Assembly: GCF_027214025.1 (NCBI RefSeq)
Contig: NZ_JAPWHB010000011.1
Span: forward strand, 25,270 to 89,269
Direction: 5' to 3'
Source: Parahoeflea alexandrii
GTDB taxonomy: Bacteria > Pseudomonadota > Alphaproteobacteria > Rhizobiales > Rhizobiaceae
DNA length: 64,000 nucleotides
The number at the start of each line of letters is the position of its first letter. The stretch's first letter is position 1. Of this stretch, positions 16,741 through 25,981 are shown one piece after another. A program made the translations under genes and the position numbers. The notes beneath the pieces were generated by a model that worked only from the letters and a program-made list of their open reading frames with translations, searched no databases and was not told where the DNA came from.

Positions 16741-17676
16741 TCAGCTCCCGGCCTGAAGCCGCTTGATACGAAGACGCGGATCGACGATCCCGTAGAGGAT
16801 GTCGACGGCGAGATTGGCGCCAACCATGGTCAGGCCGACAAGCAGCAGGATGACCTGGACCACGGCCAGATCGCGGTTGGCGACCGCATTGACAAGGAGC
16901 CGCCCGACGCCCGGCCAGGAAAAGACGCTTTCCACCACCACCGCACCCGCCACCAGCGAACCGACCAGAAAGCCGATGATCGTAAGCGTCGGAATCGCGG
17001 CATTCGGCAGGGCATGGCTGCGCACGACATTCCGCCACAACAATCCCTTCGCCGAAGCAGTCCGGATATAGGGTTGCCCCAATACTTCGAGCATGGCCGA
17101 TCGGGTGAAGCGCGCAATGACGGCAGCGCCCACCAGGCCCATGGTGACGGTCGGCAACACCGCATGCGCCCAGGTGTCCGAGCCGCCGGATGGCAGCCAG
17201 CCGAGCCAGACCGCGAAGATCATCGCCAGCACCAGCCCGAGCACGAAACTCGGCACGGTGAATCCCGCCACCGACAACATCATGATCAGCCGGTCCACCC
17301 AGGTGTTGCGGTAGAGCGCGGCCACGACGCCGGCCGGCAGGCCGATGGCAAGCTTGATGAACAGCGCCGGCAAGGTGATTGCCAGCGTCAGGGGGATGCG
17401 CTCGCCGACGACGACCAGCGCCGAGCGCCCGTCCCGCATCGAGTTGCCCAGGTCGCCTTGGGCCACGGCCACGAAATACTTGAAGTACTGAACCCATATC
17501 GGCTGGTCGAGGCCCCAGTTCCGCCGGAAGGCTTCGAAGGCTTCAGGCGGCGCTTCCGGCCCCAGAATGATGATCGCCGGGTCACCCGACAACCTGAGCA
17601 CCACGAAGGCCGCTGAAACGATCAGCGTCACTGTCACCAGCGCGCGAAAAATCTTCATCAAGAGATACTGGACCAT
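16741..17676 (-). CDS. ABC transporter permease, DppB/OppB type
   Basis: 311 residues, starting MVQYLLMKIFRALVTV, the normal DppB beginning, with GDLGNSMRDGR near residue 75 and the EAA-type loop ASAKGLLWRNVVRSHALPN near 205. Six membrane helices are predicted. ATG 17676 lies five bases after the stop of the upstream ATPase gene, with GGAGTAGGAA as ribosome site spanning that stop. It forms the translocation pore with the DppC-like protein. Confidence 0.86.
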   Translation of the reverse strand: MVQYLLMKIFRALVTVTLIVSAAFVVLRLSGDPAIIILGPEAPPEAFEAFRRNWGLDQPIWVQYFKYFVAVAQGDLGNSMRDGRSALVVVGERIPLTLAITLPALFIKLAIGLPAGVVAALYRNTWVDRLIMMLSVAGFTVPSFVLGLVLAMIFAVWLGWLPSGGSDTWAHAVLPTVTMGLVGAAVIARFTRSAMLEVLGQPYIRTASAKGLLWRNVVRSHALPNAAIPTLTIIGFLVGSLVAGAVVVESVFSWPGVGRLLVNAVANRDLAVVQVILLLVGLTMVGANLAVDILYGIVDPRLRIKRLQAGS

Positions 17677-17681
17677 GATTC

Positions 17682-18683
17682 CTACTCCGCCGCCTGAGCA
17701 GCCGGCGCGGCGCCCGCGTTGACCAGATGACAGGCCACCGCATGGCCCCCACTTGTCACCAGCTGCGGAACCTCGTTTCTGCAGGAAGCTTGGGCGATCG
17801 GGCAACGGGTGTGAAAGCTGCAGCCCGACGGCACGTCGACGGGGCTTGGAGGATCCCCCTCAAGCACGATCCGCTCCCGTTTTCCCCGCCGTGCAGGCGT
17901 CGGAATGGCCGAGACGAGCGCCTTGGTGTAGGGGTGCTGGGGACGCCGGAACACCTCTTCCGGCAGGCCCGATTCGACGATGCGGCCGAGATACATCACC
18001 GCCACCCGGTCCGACATCTGGCGAACGACCTTCAGATCATGGCTGATGAACAGGGCAGCGAATCCGGTGCGCTCGCGCAGGTCGTCGAGCAGGTTGAGCA
18101 CCTGGGCCTGGATCGATACGTCAAGCGCCGAAACAGGCTCGTCGCACACCAGCAGGTCCGGTTCCAGCGCCAGTGCCCGCGCGATCACCACGCGCTGGCG
18201 TTGCCCGCCTGAAAGCTCGTGCGGATAGCGCATGGCCATGTCCGGCCTGAGCCCGACGGACTCCATCAGAAGGGCAGAGCGTTCGGTCCGCTCTGCTGCC
18301 AACATTTCAGGATTGTGGATCTCGAACGGTTCGGCGATCTGGGTGATCACCGGCAGTCGCCGGTCGAGCGCGCCGAGCGGATCCTGGTAGATCATCTGCA
18401 TCCGCCGACGCATCGCCCGCCACTGTGCATCGTGCCTGGCGGTCACTCGCGTTCCGGCGAATTCAACCGTGCCCGCGGTCGCCGGTATCAGGCCCAGCAC
18501 CAGCTTGGCCGTGGTCGACTTGCCGCAGCCCGATTCCCCGACCAGACCCAAGGTACGGCCCTTCTCGATCGAGAAGGAAACGCCATCGACCGCCTTGAGC
18601 GATGCCTTGCGGCCAAACAGCCCCTCGGGGATATGCACCTCGTAATGCCGCTTCAGATCCTTGGCCTGCAACAGGGCGCTCAT
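17682..18683 (-). CDS. ABC transporter ATP-binding protein, DppF/OppF type
   Basis: 333 residues. Walker A GESGCGKST is near residue 56, the signature LSGGQRQRV near 157, Walker B VCDEPVSALD near 177 and the C-terminal oligopeptide-transporter extension with the CSFHTRCPIAQASC cysteine cluster near 295. Paired DppD and DppF ATPases with this C-terminal zinc/iron-sulphur-like cluster are usual for peptide/opine/nickel-type importers. ATG 18683 overlaps the preceding dppD-like stop by four bases. Confidence 0.86.
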   Translation of the reverse strand: MSALLQAKDLKRHYEVHIPEGLFGRKASLKAVDGVSFSIEKGRTLGLVGESGCGKSTTAKLVLGLIPATAGTVEFAGTRVTARHDAQWRAMRRRMQMIYQDPLGALDRRLPVITQIAEPFEIHNPEMLAAERTERSALLMESVGLRPDMAMRYPHELSGGQRQRVVIARALALEPDLLVCDEPVSALDVSIQAQVLNLLDDLRERTGFAALFISHDLKVVRQMSDRVAVMYLGRIVESGLPEEVFRRPQHPYTKALVSAIPTPARRGKRERIVLEGDPPSPVDVPSGCSFHTRCPIAQASCRNEVPQLVTSGGHAVACHLVNAGAAPAAQAAE

Positions 18684-19705
18684 GCCGGCACCAGCACGTG
18701 TTTGTTGCCGGAAAGCCGCGCACTCTCTGCCGGCTTCTCGTCCCTGCACTTCACACAGGCGGCAAAATGACTCTGCGATTCGCCATAGGGCAGGAACGCC
18801 GGCATCCTGGCATCGCAGATCTTGCTGGCGATCGCACAGCGCGGCGCGAAGCTGCAGCCGGGCGGCAACCGGTCGGGAGCAGGAACTGTTCCGGGAATGG
18901 ATTCCAGACGCCGACGCGGACCGTCGATGTCCGGAAGTGCGGCTATCAGGCCCTTCGTGTAGGGATGCGCCGGGCTATCAAACAGCGAGCCGGTATCGGC
19001 CTCCTCTATCACCCGCCCGCCATACATCACCGCCACCCGGTCGCTCATGTCTGCAACGACACCCAAATCGTGCGAAATCAACACCAGCGCCATGCCCGAG
19101 TCACGGCGCAGTTCGGTGAGCAGATCCAGAATCTGAGCCTGGATGGTGGCGTCCAGCGCCGTGGTCGGCTCATCGGCGATCAGCAGGTCGGGCTCGCCCG
19201 CGAGCGCCATGGCAATCATGATGCGCTGGTTCATGCCGCCCGACATTTCGTGCGGGTATTCCCGCAGGCGCCGCGTGGCGTTGGCAATGCCGACCCGGTC
19301 GAGAAGACGCGCTGCCTCCGCATCGGCGGAAGCCCCGGTCATGCCCCGGTGCAGTTTCAGCGCCTCGACGATCTGCCGGCCGATGCGGTGCACCGGATTG
19401 AGCGAACTTGAGGGGTCCTGGAAGATCATGGCGATGCGTCCACCGCGCAGTCCGGCGAGATCATTTTCCGGAGCACCGGCTATTTCCTGCCCGTTGAGCT
19501 GCACCGAGCCCGATATGCGCGCCCTGCTGCCAAGCAGCCCCAGGGCCGCCAGCCAGGTGATCGACTTGCCGCAACCGGATTCGCCGACAACGCCCAGAAC
19601 CTCGCCCCTGGCGACAGTCAGGCTGACTCCGTGCAGCGCCCTGACAAAGCGCTTTCCCTGGTCGAAATCGATCGCCAGATCCTCAATTGACAGAAGCGTT
19701 TCCAT
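18680..19705 (-). CDS. ABC transporter ATP-binding protein, DppD/OppD type
   Basis: 341 residues, with Walker A GESGCGKS near residue 42, the variant signature MSGGMNQR near 154, Walker B ADEPTTALD near 175 and the C-terminal CSFAPRCAIASKIC cluster near 288. It supplies ATP hydrolysis together with the DppF-like subunit. The start at 19705 is separated from the binding-protein stop by 62 bases containing a perfect 12-bp hairpin, which suggests lower expression than the binding protein. Confidence 0.86.
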   Translation of the reverse strand: METLLSIEDLAIDFDQGKRFVRALHGVSLTVARGEVLGVVGESGCGKSITWLAALGLLGSRARISGSVQLNGQEIAGAPENDLAGLRGGRIAMIFQDPSSSLNPVHRIGRQIVEALKLHRGMTGASADAEAARLLDRVGIANATRRLREYPHEMSGGMNQRIMIAMALAGEPDLLIADEPTTALDATIQAQILDLLTELRRDSGMALVLISHDLGVVADMSDRVAVMYGGRVIEEADTGSLFDSPAHPYTKGLIAALPDIDGPRRRLESIPGTVPAPDRLPPGCSFAPRCAIASKICDARMPAFLPYGESQSHFAACVKCRDEKPAESARLSGNKHVLVPA

Positions 19706-19732
19706 TGGCTGGTTCTCCGTTGCGACTAAAAG

Positions 19733-19761
19733 GCCGGGGCGCGCAGTCCGCGCCCCGGCCC
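19733..19761 (-). terminator. Intercistronic hairpin after the DppA-like binding protein
   Basis: GGCCGGGGCGCG (19733-19744) and CGCGCCCCGGCC (19750-19761) form a perfect 12-bp stem with a five-base loop. On the transcribed strand the stem is followed by TTTT. This is an intrinsic-terminator-like structure inside the operon, so it likely gives partial termination or protects the upstream mRNA and sets a high ratio of binding protein to membrane components. Confidence 0.7.
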
Positions 19762-19767
19762 CTGGCT

Positions 19768-21435
19768 TCAGTTGCCCGGTGCAACGACCTGGAAGTTGTC
19801 AGCCCGGAAATCCATCGACTGGAGACCCGACCAGTTCCACTCGATGTCCTTGCGCTTGCCGAAGAAGATCGCGCTCTGGTGCAGCACCGTGTAGGCGGGA
19901 TCCTCGCGCTCGGCGATTTCCAGCATCCGCCGGAAAGAAGCGCGGCGCTCTTCGAGATCGGTCGAGGTTTCGAGCTTGATGCAGAGCGCATTGAACTCTT
20001 CATTGGTCCATTCGCCGACCTGCTGCTGCTGGCCGTTCTGGCAATGCTGGTTGACGATCGAGGAGACCGGATCCGGGAACGGAGCCGAGTTCGACCAGTC
20101 GCGGACCATGCGCGGGCCGCTCTCCTTGTCGAAGATCTGCTGCCAGTTTTCCTTCATCTCGATCTTCACGTTGAGACCGATCTGGCGGAAGGATTCAGCA
20201 TTGATCTGCGCTGTCGAAACCTGGTTGGTGTAGTAGTTGTTGAGGACGCGGAAGGTAATTTCCTCGCCATTGTAACCGGATTCCTGGACCAGCTTCCTGG
20301 CCAGTTCCATGTCATATTCCGGCACGGTCCAGTCAGACAGGAACATGTCGCCGTAATAGGACCACTGCAGACCGGCAGGAACCGTGGTGCGGCCATCCCA
20401 GAGCGTCTCGACGATGGTCTCGCGGTCGATCGCATGGGTCATCGCCTGTCGGATCTTCGGATTCTGCATCGGGCCGTTGTTCTTGTCGAACACCATTAGG
20501 CGGTGGTTGGTGATCGGGCCGCCGACGACTTCGAATGCGGCGTTGGATTCAACGGTGTTGATCTGGTCCGGCGGCAGGTCCGTGATGAAATCATATTCGC
20601 CGGAAAGAAGGCCGTTGACGCGGCTGGCAACTTCCGGAACCACGGCAAACCGAAGCGTCTTGATCGGCGGCTTGCCACCCCAGTAGTCGTCATGGGCTTC
20701 GAGAACCAGGATGTTGTCGGGCTTGAACTCGACCACCTTGTAGGGACCTGTACCGACCGGCTTCTGAGCGAAGGCAAGCCAGGACTCGGCTTCCTCATAG
20801 GCGCGCTTGGAGAGGATTTCCGCGCCGTAGCGGGAGATGCGGCCTTCGAGCGTCGGATCGGCGACCGTCGAGACGAAGCGGACGGTCATGTCATCGACCT
20901 TTTCAACGCGGTCGAGGTTCGGCCAGGCGCGTTTGGCGACGGCGGCCACTTCAGCCGGCGGAACCTTGCCGCCAACGGCGGTGCTGGCGCTCGCGGTGAA
21001 CAGCGTCTTGCCGTCCTTGCGCGCATTGTCCTGCTCGTCGAGAAGGCCGAAGCGCTCCTTGGAGAAGGTGAAGACAACATCATCCGCCGTCATGACGTCG
21101 CCATTGTGGAACTTGACGCCGGGGCGCAGCTTCAACTCGACGGTCTTGTCGTCGATGCGCTTCCATTCGGTGGCAAGACCCGGCTTCTGCGGCAGGTCGG
21201 CGTTCTGGCGGTCGTAGTCGATGAGTGTTTCGAAAATCGAGTAGAACACGCGCGCTCCGACGTTGGACTGCTCGCGCAGCACGTCGAGTGCGCCTGCATT
21301 GACGATCTGCTGAACAGCAACCGTGATTACGGGGCGATCCTCGGCCAGAGCCTTCCCGGGCATCGTCAGCATCGTCGTTGCAAGAAGATATGCACCAATC
21401 AGCATGGCGCCTTTAAGCTTGCGGCTATGGGTCAT
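19768..21435 (-). CDS. ABC transporter substrate-binding protein, DppA/OppA type (SBP family 5)
   Basis: 555 residues with a signal peptide (MTHSRKLKGAMLIGAYLLATT, cleavage after KALA near residue 35). The family 5 pattern includes KLRPGVKFHNGDVMTADDVVF near residue 95. It captures a peptide-like, opine-like or oligosaccharide-like solute in the periplasm and delivers it to the DppBC-like permeases. ATG 21435 has GAGGAA seven bases upstream; a longer frame to 21585 would add a non-secretory leader. A 182-base gap separates it from the phosphodiesterase gene, so it may have its own promoter. The ligand cannot be deduced. Confidence 0.85.
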   Translation of the reverse strand: MTHSRKLKGAMLIGAYLLATTMLTMPGKALAEDRPVITVAVQQIVNAGALDVLREQSNVGARVFYSIFETLIDYDRQNADLPQKPGLATEWKRIDDKTVELKLRPGVKFHNGDVMTADDVVFTFSKERFGLLDEQDNARKDGKTLFTASASTAVGGKVPPAEVAAVAKRAWPNLDRVEKVDDMTVRFVSTVADPTLEGRISRYGAEILSKRAYEEAESWLAFAQKPVGTGPYKVVEFKPDNILVLEAHDDYWGGKPPIKTLRFAVVPEVASRVNGLLSGEYDFITDLPPDQINTVESNAAFEVVGGPITNHRLMVFDKNNGPMQNPKIRQAMTHAIDRETIVETLWDGRTTVPAGLQWSYYGDMFLSDWTVPEYDMELARKLVQESGYNGEEITFRVLNNYYTNQVSTAQINAESFRQIGLNVKIEMKENWQQIFDKESGPRMVRDWSNSAPFPDPVSSIVNQHCQNGQQQQVGEWTNEEFNALCIKLETSTDLEERRASFRRMLEIAEREDPAYTVLHQSAIFFGKRKDIEWNWSGLQSMDFRADNFQVVAPGN

Positions 21436-21617
21436 GTTCAGTTCCTCAGCTTCGCATCTGTGCGTGGTTGTAGATCTCATGATCTCTCGCCCGGGGTCCT
21501 CGTGCAGGCCCAAAGACACGGCCACTGATATTGGCGGCATGTGACGCTCAGGATTCGTCTGGATAAATTTTTGATGACAATCCACAGACGGCGCTCCGGG
21601 TGCGGCAAGCCTCGTGC

Positions 21618-23087
21618 TCAGAAGCGTCCCCCGCTAAGGGGAAATGATTGCCGCCCGTCAACTCCGGACAGAACGAGATACTGCCTGAAATCACCGGATC
21701 CGGCCTCAAGACGGATCTCTCGCGGTTCCGGAGCAGTCTTTCCGAGCACCCGTTCGAGCGGCGAGCCCGTCATCGTGGCGGGCCGGTCAATACCGAGAAC
21801 TGCGAGAACCGTCGGTGCGATATCCGTGAGGTTCGCGTGGTCATTTACCATGGCGACAGGCAGCGTGGCGCCGCCGAATGCAAGCACCGTGTTCATCTCG
21901 AACGGGTTGAGCCCGCCATGCATGCCGCCTCCAACCGGCACGTTGACCCCGGTCGTGTAGACACCGGCTCCCGCGAGGCCGTGTTGATCCGCTTCCGGCG
22001 ACGAACGCCCGACCCAGTAGATATCCGGTGCACGAGAATGCTCGGCCCCGGCAAGAGCCCGATCGAACGCGCCGCTGATGACCGGTTCTCCGTTTGCATC
22101 GGTCCCACAAAACAAAAGCCCGGTCTCAGGCATTTCCATCAGCGCTGCGCCGAGGGCCTGAAGCCGCGAGGCATCACCGCTGAGCAATGTCAGCCCGGCC
22201 GCGGATCCCGGCGTGACGAGAACCTCAACGCCGGGCTCGCCTCGGTTTCCGGCGGCAAAGCCCTTCTCACGGAGAGCCCCGACAAGGTCAAAGGCGGAGG
22301 TAGTCGAGATCTGCCCGTGATCGCTCATCACGATCAGGAGTGTCTCATCCGCCCGCTCCGAAGCACGAACCATGTCGACGATCTTGCCGAAACAGGCATC
22401 CACATGGGCCGTCGCCGTGTCGGATTCCGGCGATCCAATTTCATGGATATGATAGGATGTGTCGGGTTCCGAGTACCAGATGATGGCGACATCCGGCTGC
22501 ACCTCGGGCAGCACCAGCTCCGTCAGCACCCGCGTGGCATAGGATGCCTCATCAAGCTTGGGTGTCTTTCCGCCCGGAAGCGGACCAAACCGCTCGACGG
22601 CCTGGTCGACGGCTTCGGGCGTATCCGTGTGCTCTCTGCCGTGGATCGAGAATGTCCAGTGGCCAAGTTCCCTGGCGCGATGGCTGAGAAGCCAGGCAGA
22701 CCCGGCCGAGCCCGAATGCACGACCGCGAGCCGCTTGCCGACTTCGGCCAGCGCGCAGCCGAGACCCTTGGCCTCGACGAATTCTCCATCGTGCCAGGCA
22801 TTGGCCGCTCTTATGTGGGCCGCACGGGATGTGTCGAGCGGTTCACCGCCATCGATTGCCGGATGGAAGAAAGCGTTGTTGACCACGCCGTGCCGGGTGG
22901 GATGCGAGCCGGTCGCCAAGCTGGTGGTCGCCACCCTGGTCATGGACGGAAACACCGAGCGCGCCTCGCGGTACCAAAGCCCTTCGGTCAGGAACCGGCT
23001 GAGGTTGGGTGTCAGCGCTTCGGAAATGCGATCGGGACGAAGCCCGTCAAAGACGGCAATGATGACGCGGGCGACTTTGGCTGACAC
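21618..23087 (-). CDS. Cytoplasmic type I phosphodiesterase/nucleotide pyrophosphatase-like enzyme (alkaline phosphatase superfamily)
   Basis: 489 residues of the PF01663 family. First metal ligand FDGLRPD near residue 12, probable nucleophile Thr in FPSMTRVATTS near 48, second metal group SEPDTSYHIHE near 210 and SDHG near 257, and GGMHGG near 415. Family members hydrolyse phosphodiesters, nucleotide pyrophosphates or phosphonoacetate. There is no signal peptide, so it acts in the cytoplasm. The start is taken as GTG 23087, with GGAGAA eight bases upstream; a further in-frame GTG at 23108 lacks a site. It precedes the Dpp-like importer, suggesting an imported phosphodiester or phosphonate, but that link is inference. 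Confidence 0.75.
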   Translation of the reverse strand: MSAKVARVIIAVFDGLRPDRISEALTPNLSRFLTEGLWYREARSVFPSMTRVATTSLATGSHPTRHGVVNNAFFHPAIDGGEPLDTSRAAHIRAANAWHDGEFVEAKGLGCALAEVGKRLAVVHSGSAGSAWLLSHRARELGHWTFSIHGREHTDTPEAVDQAVERFGPLPGGKTPKLDEASYATRVLTELVLPEVQPDVAIIWYSEPDTSYHIHEIGSPESDTATAHVDACFGKIVDMVRASERADETLLIVMSDHGQISTTSAFDLVGALREKGFAAGNRGEPGVEVLVTPGSAAGLTLLSGDASRLQALGAALMEMPETGLLFCGTDANGEPVISGAFDRALAGAEHSRAPDIYWVGRSSPEADQHGLAGAGVYTTGVNVPVGGGMHGGLNPFEMNTVLAFGGATLPVAMVNDHANLTDIAPTVLAVLGIDRPATMTGSPLERVLGKTAPEPREIRLEAGSGDFRQYLVLSGVDGRQSFPLSGGRF

Positions 23088-23131
23088 GACTGTTTCTCCG
23101 GTTTCCACTTTCCCGGTCTATGCGCGCGTAT

Positions 23132-23220
23132 TGCGACAGGCGTGCTACAGGCCGGTGGAAAACCGGCATGAGCCGCGAACCTTCATCGATCCGTCATGGT
23201 TCTGATATCCGCCTGTCGCA
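23132..23220. promoter_or_regulatory. Widely spaced 11-bp inverted repeat in a divergent promoter
   Basis: TGCGACAGGCG at 23132-23142 and its exact complement CGCCTGTCGCA at 23210-23220 lie between the divergent phosphodiesterase and TIM-barrel genes, 78 bases centre to centre. They could be two oppositely oriented sites for one regulator, or a long-range hairpin in RNA. No regulator gene is adjacent. Confidence 0.4.
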
Positions 23221-23290
23221 TGCCCGGCGCTATAGCCGGTCCCGCATGCGGGGCCCGATCGACCCTGCCCAATCAGGAGAAGGTTTGGCC

Positions 23291-24109
23291 ATGAGTGATT
23301 TGCCTGTAATCGGCGCGGCGATGATGATCGCCACTTACGAAACCCATTATGATTTCATGCGCGAATTGCCGCGCGACATCGAGATTCAGGATTTTTTCGA
23401 CGCCAGCCTGCTCAACGGCGACTGGGAAACCGTTGCCGCGCGCGCCCGCAAGCTGCTCGACGGCCATACGGGCCGCATCGGCATTCACGGCCCGTTCTGG
23501 GGCTTCAACATTGCATCCCAGGATCCTGATGTCCGCGCCATCGTCCGCAAGCGGTTTCACCAGGGCCTGGATGTCTGCGAGGCGATCGGCGCCAACCAGA
23601 TGGTCATCCACTCGCCTTTTTCGACGTGGGATTACAACAATCTCGACAATCTCCCGAATGCCCGCGCCTCTGTCGTGGAGCGCACTCATGACGCCATCGG
23701 CGAGATCGTCAAACGCGCCGAAGACATGGGCTGCGTTCTCGTCGTCGAGAACATCGAGGACGTCGATCCGCACGCCCGGGTGGAGCTGGTCAAGAGCTTC
23801 CAGTCAGATGCCATTGCCGTTTCGATCGACACCGGCCATGCCTGCTACGCGCACGGTTCGACTGGTGCCCCGCCGATCGATTACTATGTCGGTGCGGCAG
23901 GCAACCTGTTGCAGCACGTTCATTTGCAGGACGCCGATGGTTACGCGGACCGTCACTGGAGCCTCGGCGAAGGCATCATCCGCTGGCATCCGGTCTTTGC
24001 AGCCCTTGGTTCGCTGACGTCCAATCCACGCCTGATCGTCGAGATCCGCGACAAGGACAAGATCCCGGCTTCGGTTGCCCATCTGCAATCCCTGGGGCTT
24101 GGGCAGTAA
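23291..24109 (+). CDS. Sugar phosphate isomerase/epimerase-like TIM-barrel protein (PF01261)
   Basis: 272 residues of the xylose-isomerase-like TIM-barrel family. Likely metal ligands are seen in VVENIED near residue 155, SIDTGHA near 180, HVHLQDAD near 213 and IVEIRD near 253. AGGAGA lies ten bases before ATG 23291; an upstream in-frame extension from 23120 would use up the divergent promoter. Such proteins act as isomerases, epimerases, dehydratases or AP endonucleases. The divergent phosphodiesterase/ABC operon suggests it processes a sugar or sugar-acid part of the imported compound. No precise function can be given. Confidence 0.72.
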   Translation: MSDLPVIGAAMMIATYETHYDFMRELPRDIEIQDFFDASLLNGDWETVAARARKLLDGHTGRIGIHGPFWGFNIASQDPDVRAIVRKRFHQGLDVCEAIGANQMVIHSPFSTWDYNNLDNLPNARASVVERTHDAIGEIVKRAEDMGCVLVVENIEDVDPHARVELVKSFQSDAIAVSIDTGHACYAHGSTGAPPIDYYVGAAGNLLQHVHLQDADGYADRHWSLGEGIIRWHPVFAALGSLTSNPRLIVEIRDKDKIPASVAHLQSLGLGQ

Positions 24110-24132
24110 GCTTCGATCCAGAATGCGTCAGG

Positions 24133-24198
24133 CAGGGGCGGGATTGGTCGATGTTCCCGCTCCTGTCGGCGTTCAAGGTAGGCCGATTGCCAATCGGC
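24133..24198. terminator. Two inverted repeats between convergent genes
   Basis: CAGGGGCGGGA (24133-24143) pairs at 10 of 11 positions with TCCCGCTCCTG (24155-24165). A second perfect repeat, GCCGATTG and CAATCGGC, is at 24182-24198. Both lie in the 103-base gap between the convergent TIM-barrel and acyl-CoA ligase genes and may end transcription from either side. No T-run is present. Confidence 0.45.
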
Positions 24199-24212
24199 GT
24201 GGATAACCCCGA

Positions 24213-25970
24213 TCAGCCTTTGCCGAGCAATTCCATCATCTGATCGCGCATGACGAATTTCTGCGGCTTGCCGGTGATTGTCATCGGCAGCGCCTCGACG
24301 ATCCGGACGTATCTGGGAACCTTGTAGTGGGCGATCTGGCCGCTGCAGAACGCCCGCAGCTCTTCCCCGTCAATGCTGACGCCAGGCTTGGGGACAACCC
24401 AGGCACAGACTTCCTCGCCATACTTGTCGTCCGGCACGCCGAACACCTGCACTTCCGAGATCTTCGGATGCCGGAACAGGAACTCCTCGATCTCGCGCGG
24501 ATAGACGTTCTCGCCGCCGCGGATGATCATGTCCTTGACCCGACCGACAATGGCGCAGAAACCCTGCTCGTCCATCACCGCTAGGTCTCCGGTGTGCATC
24601 CATCCGTCCCGGATCGACTCGGTGGTCTTTCCCTGGTCATCCCAGTAGCCCTTCATCACCGAATACCCCCGGGTGCAGAGTTCGCCACGGGCACCGACCG
24701 GCACGATCCGGCCGTCATCATCGACGATCTTGACCTCGAGATGCGGATGGATCCGGCCAACGGTTTCGCAGCGCTTGTCGATCGGGTCGTCGGTAAAACT
24801 CTGGAATGACACCGGCGACGTCTCGGTCATGCCGTAGCAGATCGTTACCTCGCGCATGTGCATCCGCTCCATCACCCGGTGCATCACTTCCACGGGACAC
24901 GGGGCACCGGCCATGATCCCGGTCCGCAGCTGCGTCAGGTTGCGCGGTGAACGGTCGAGCTCCTCGAGCATGGCGACGAACATCGTCGGCACGCCGTAGA
25001 CGGCGGTGCAGCGCTCCGCCTCCAGCGCCTGCAAGGTGGCCACCGGATCGAAAGCCTCGCCGGGAAACACCATCGCAGCGCCCTTGCTGACGGCACCCAG
25101 CACGCCCATCACCATGCCGAAGCAATGGTAGAGCGGCACCGGAATGCACAGCCGGTCGCTTTCGGTCAGCGCAATGCGATCTGTCACGAAGCGGGCATTG
25201 TTGACGATGTTGTAATGCGACAGCGTGGCGCCCTTGGGATGACCCGTTGTGCCCGAGGTGAACTGGATGTTGATGGCGTCATCCGGGCCGAGTTCGGCCT
25301 CGATCGCCGGCAGCCGCAGCTGCTGCGCCGGGCCGCCGAGCGTCCGCACCCGGTCGAATGAGAAGACCCCCGGCTCGCCGGCCTCGCCAAGCACGATCAC
25401 CGACCGAAGATGCGGCAGTTTCGCTGCCCGCAACCGGCCGGGTTCGCATTCCGTGATCTCCGGCGCCAGCGACGTGATCATCTCAAGATAGTTGGAGGAC
25501 TTGAACGCGCGCGCGGTCACCAGCGCCCTGCAGCCGACCTTGTTGAGCGCATATTCGAGTTCGGAGACGCGATAGGCCGGGTTGATGTTGACCAGCACCA
25601 GCCCGATCCGCGCCGTCGCAAACTGGGTCAGCACCCACTCGTAGCGATTGGGCGACCAGATGCCAATGCGGTCGCCCTTCTGCAGACCCATGGCGAGAAA
25701 ACCGGATGCCAGTTCGTCCACCGCGCGGTCGAACTCGTAATAGCTCAACCGAATATCCTGCTGCGGACAGATGATCGCCTCGCGTGGGCCGAACAGCGAC
25801 ACGGCCTCGCGCAGCAATTGCGGGATGGTCATGTAGCGCAAGGGCAGATGGGTGCTGCCGCGGACATAGGAAAGATTGTTCTCGGGCTCCGTCAATTCAA
25901 CCGCCTGCGCCTTGCCGGTCCGGCCGAAATCGGAAAGTTTTCCTGCCAGGCTCTCGTTCAGAATGGACAT
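24213..25970 (-). CDS. Acyl-CoA ligase (AMP-forming), FadD-like
   Basis: 585 residues of the ANL superfamily. The P-loop [11 protein letters not shown] is at residues 237-247, the adenine motif [11 protein letters not shown] near 370, the hinge aspartate region near 455 and the C-terminal catalytic lysine in ITGKPQK near 570. It activates a carboxylic acid to its CoA thioester; chain or ring preference is unclear. It is the last gene of the amide-transport operon, 11 bases after the ATPase-amidase fusion, with GGGAGG before ATG 25970. The position suggests it activates the acid released by the amidase. That pathway logic is inference. Confidence 0.82.
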   Translation of the reverse strand: MSILNESLAGKLSDFGRTGKAQAVELTEPENNLSYVRGSTHLPLRYMTIPQLLREAVSLFGPREAIICPQQDIRLSYYEFDRAVDELASGFLAMGLQKGDRIGIWSPNRYEWVLTQFATARIGLVLVNINPAYRVSELEYALNKVGCRALVTARAFKSSNYLEMITSLAPEITECEPGRLRAAKLPHLRSVIVLGEAGEPGVFSFDRVRTLGGPAQQLRLPAIEAELGPDDAINIQFTSGTTGHPKGATLSHYNIVNNARFVTDRIALTESDRLCIPVPLYHCFGMVMGVLGAVSKGAAMVFPGEAFDPVATLQALEAERCTAVYGVPTMFVAMLEELDRSPRNLTQLRTGIMAGAPCPVEVMHRVMERMHMREVTICYGMTETSPVSFQSFTDDPIDKRCETVGRIHPHLEVKIVDDDGRIVPVGARGELCTRGYSVMKGYWDDQGKTTESIRDGWMHTGDLAVMDEQGFCAIVGRVKDMIIRGGENVYPREIEEFLFRHPKISEVQVFGVPDDKYGEEVCAWVVPKPGVSIDGEELRAFCSGQIAHYKVPRYVRIVEALPMTITGKPQKFVMRDQMMELLGKG

Positions 25971-25981
25971 GGGCCTCCCTC

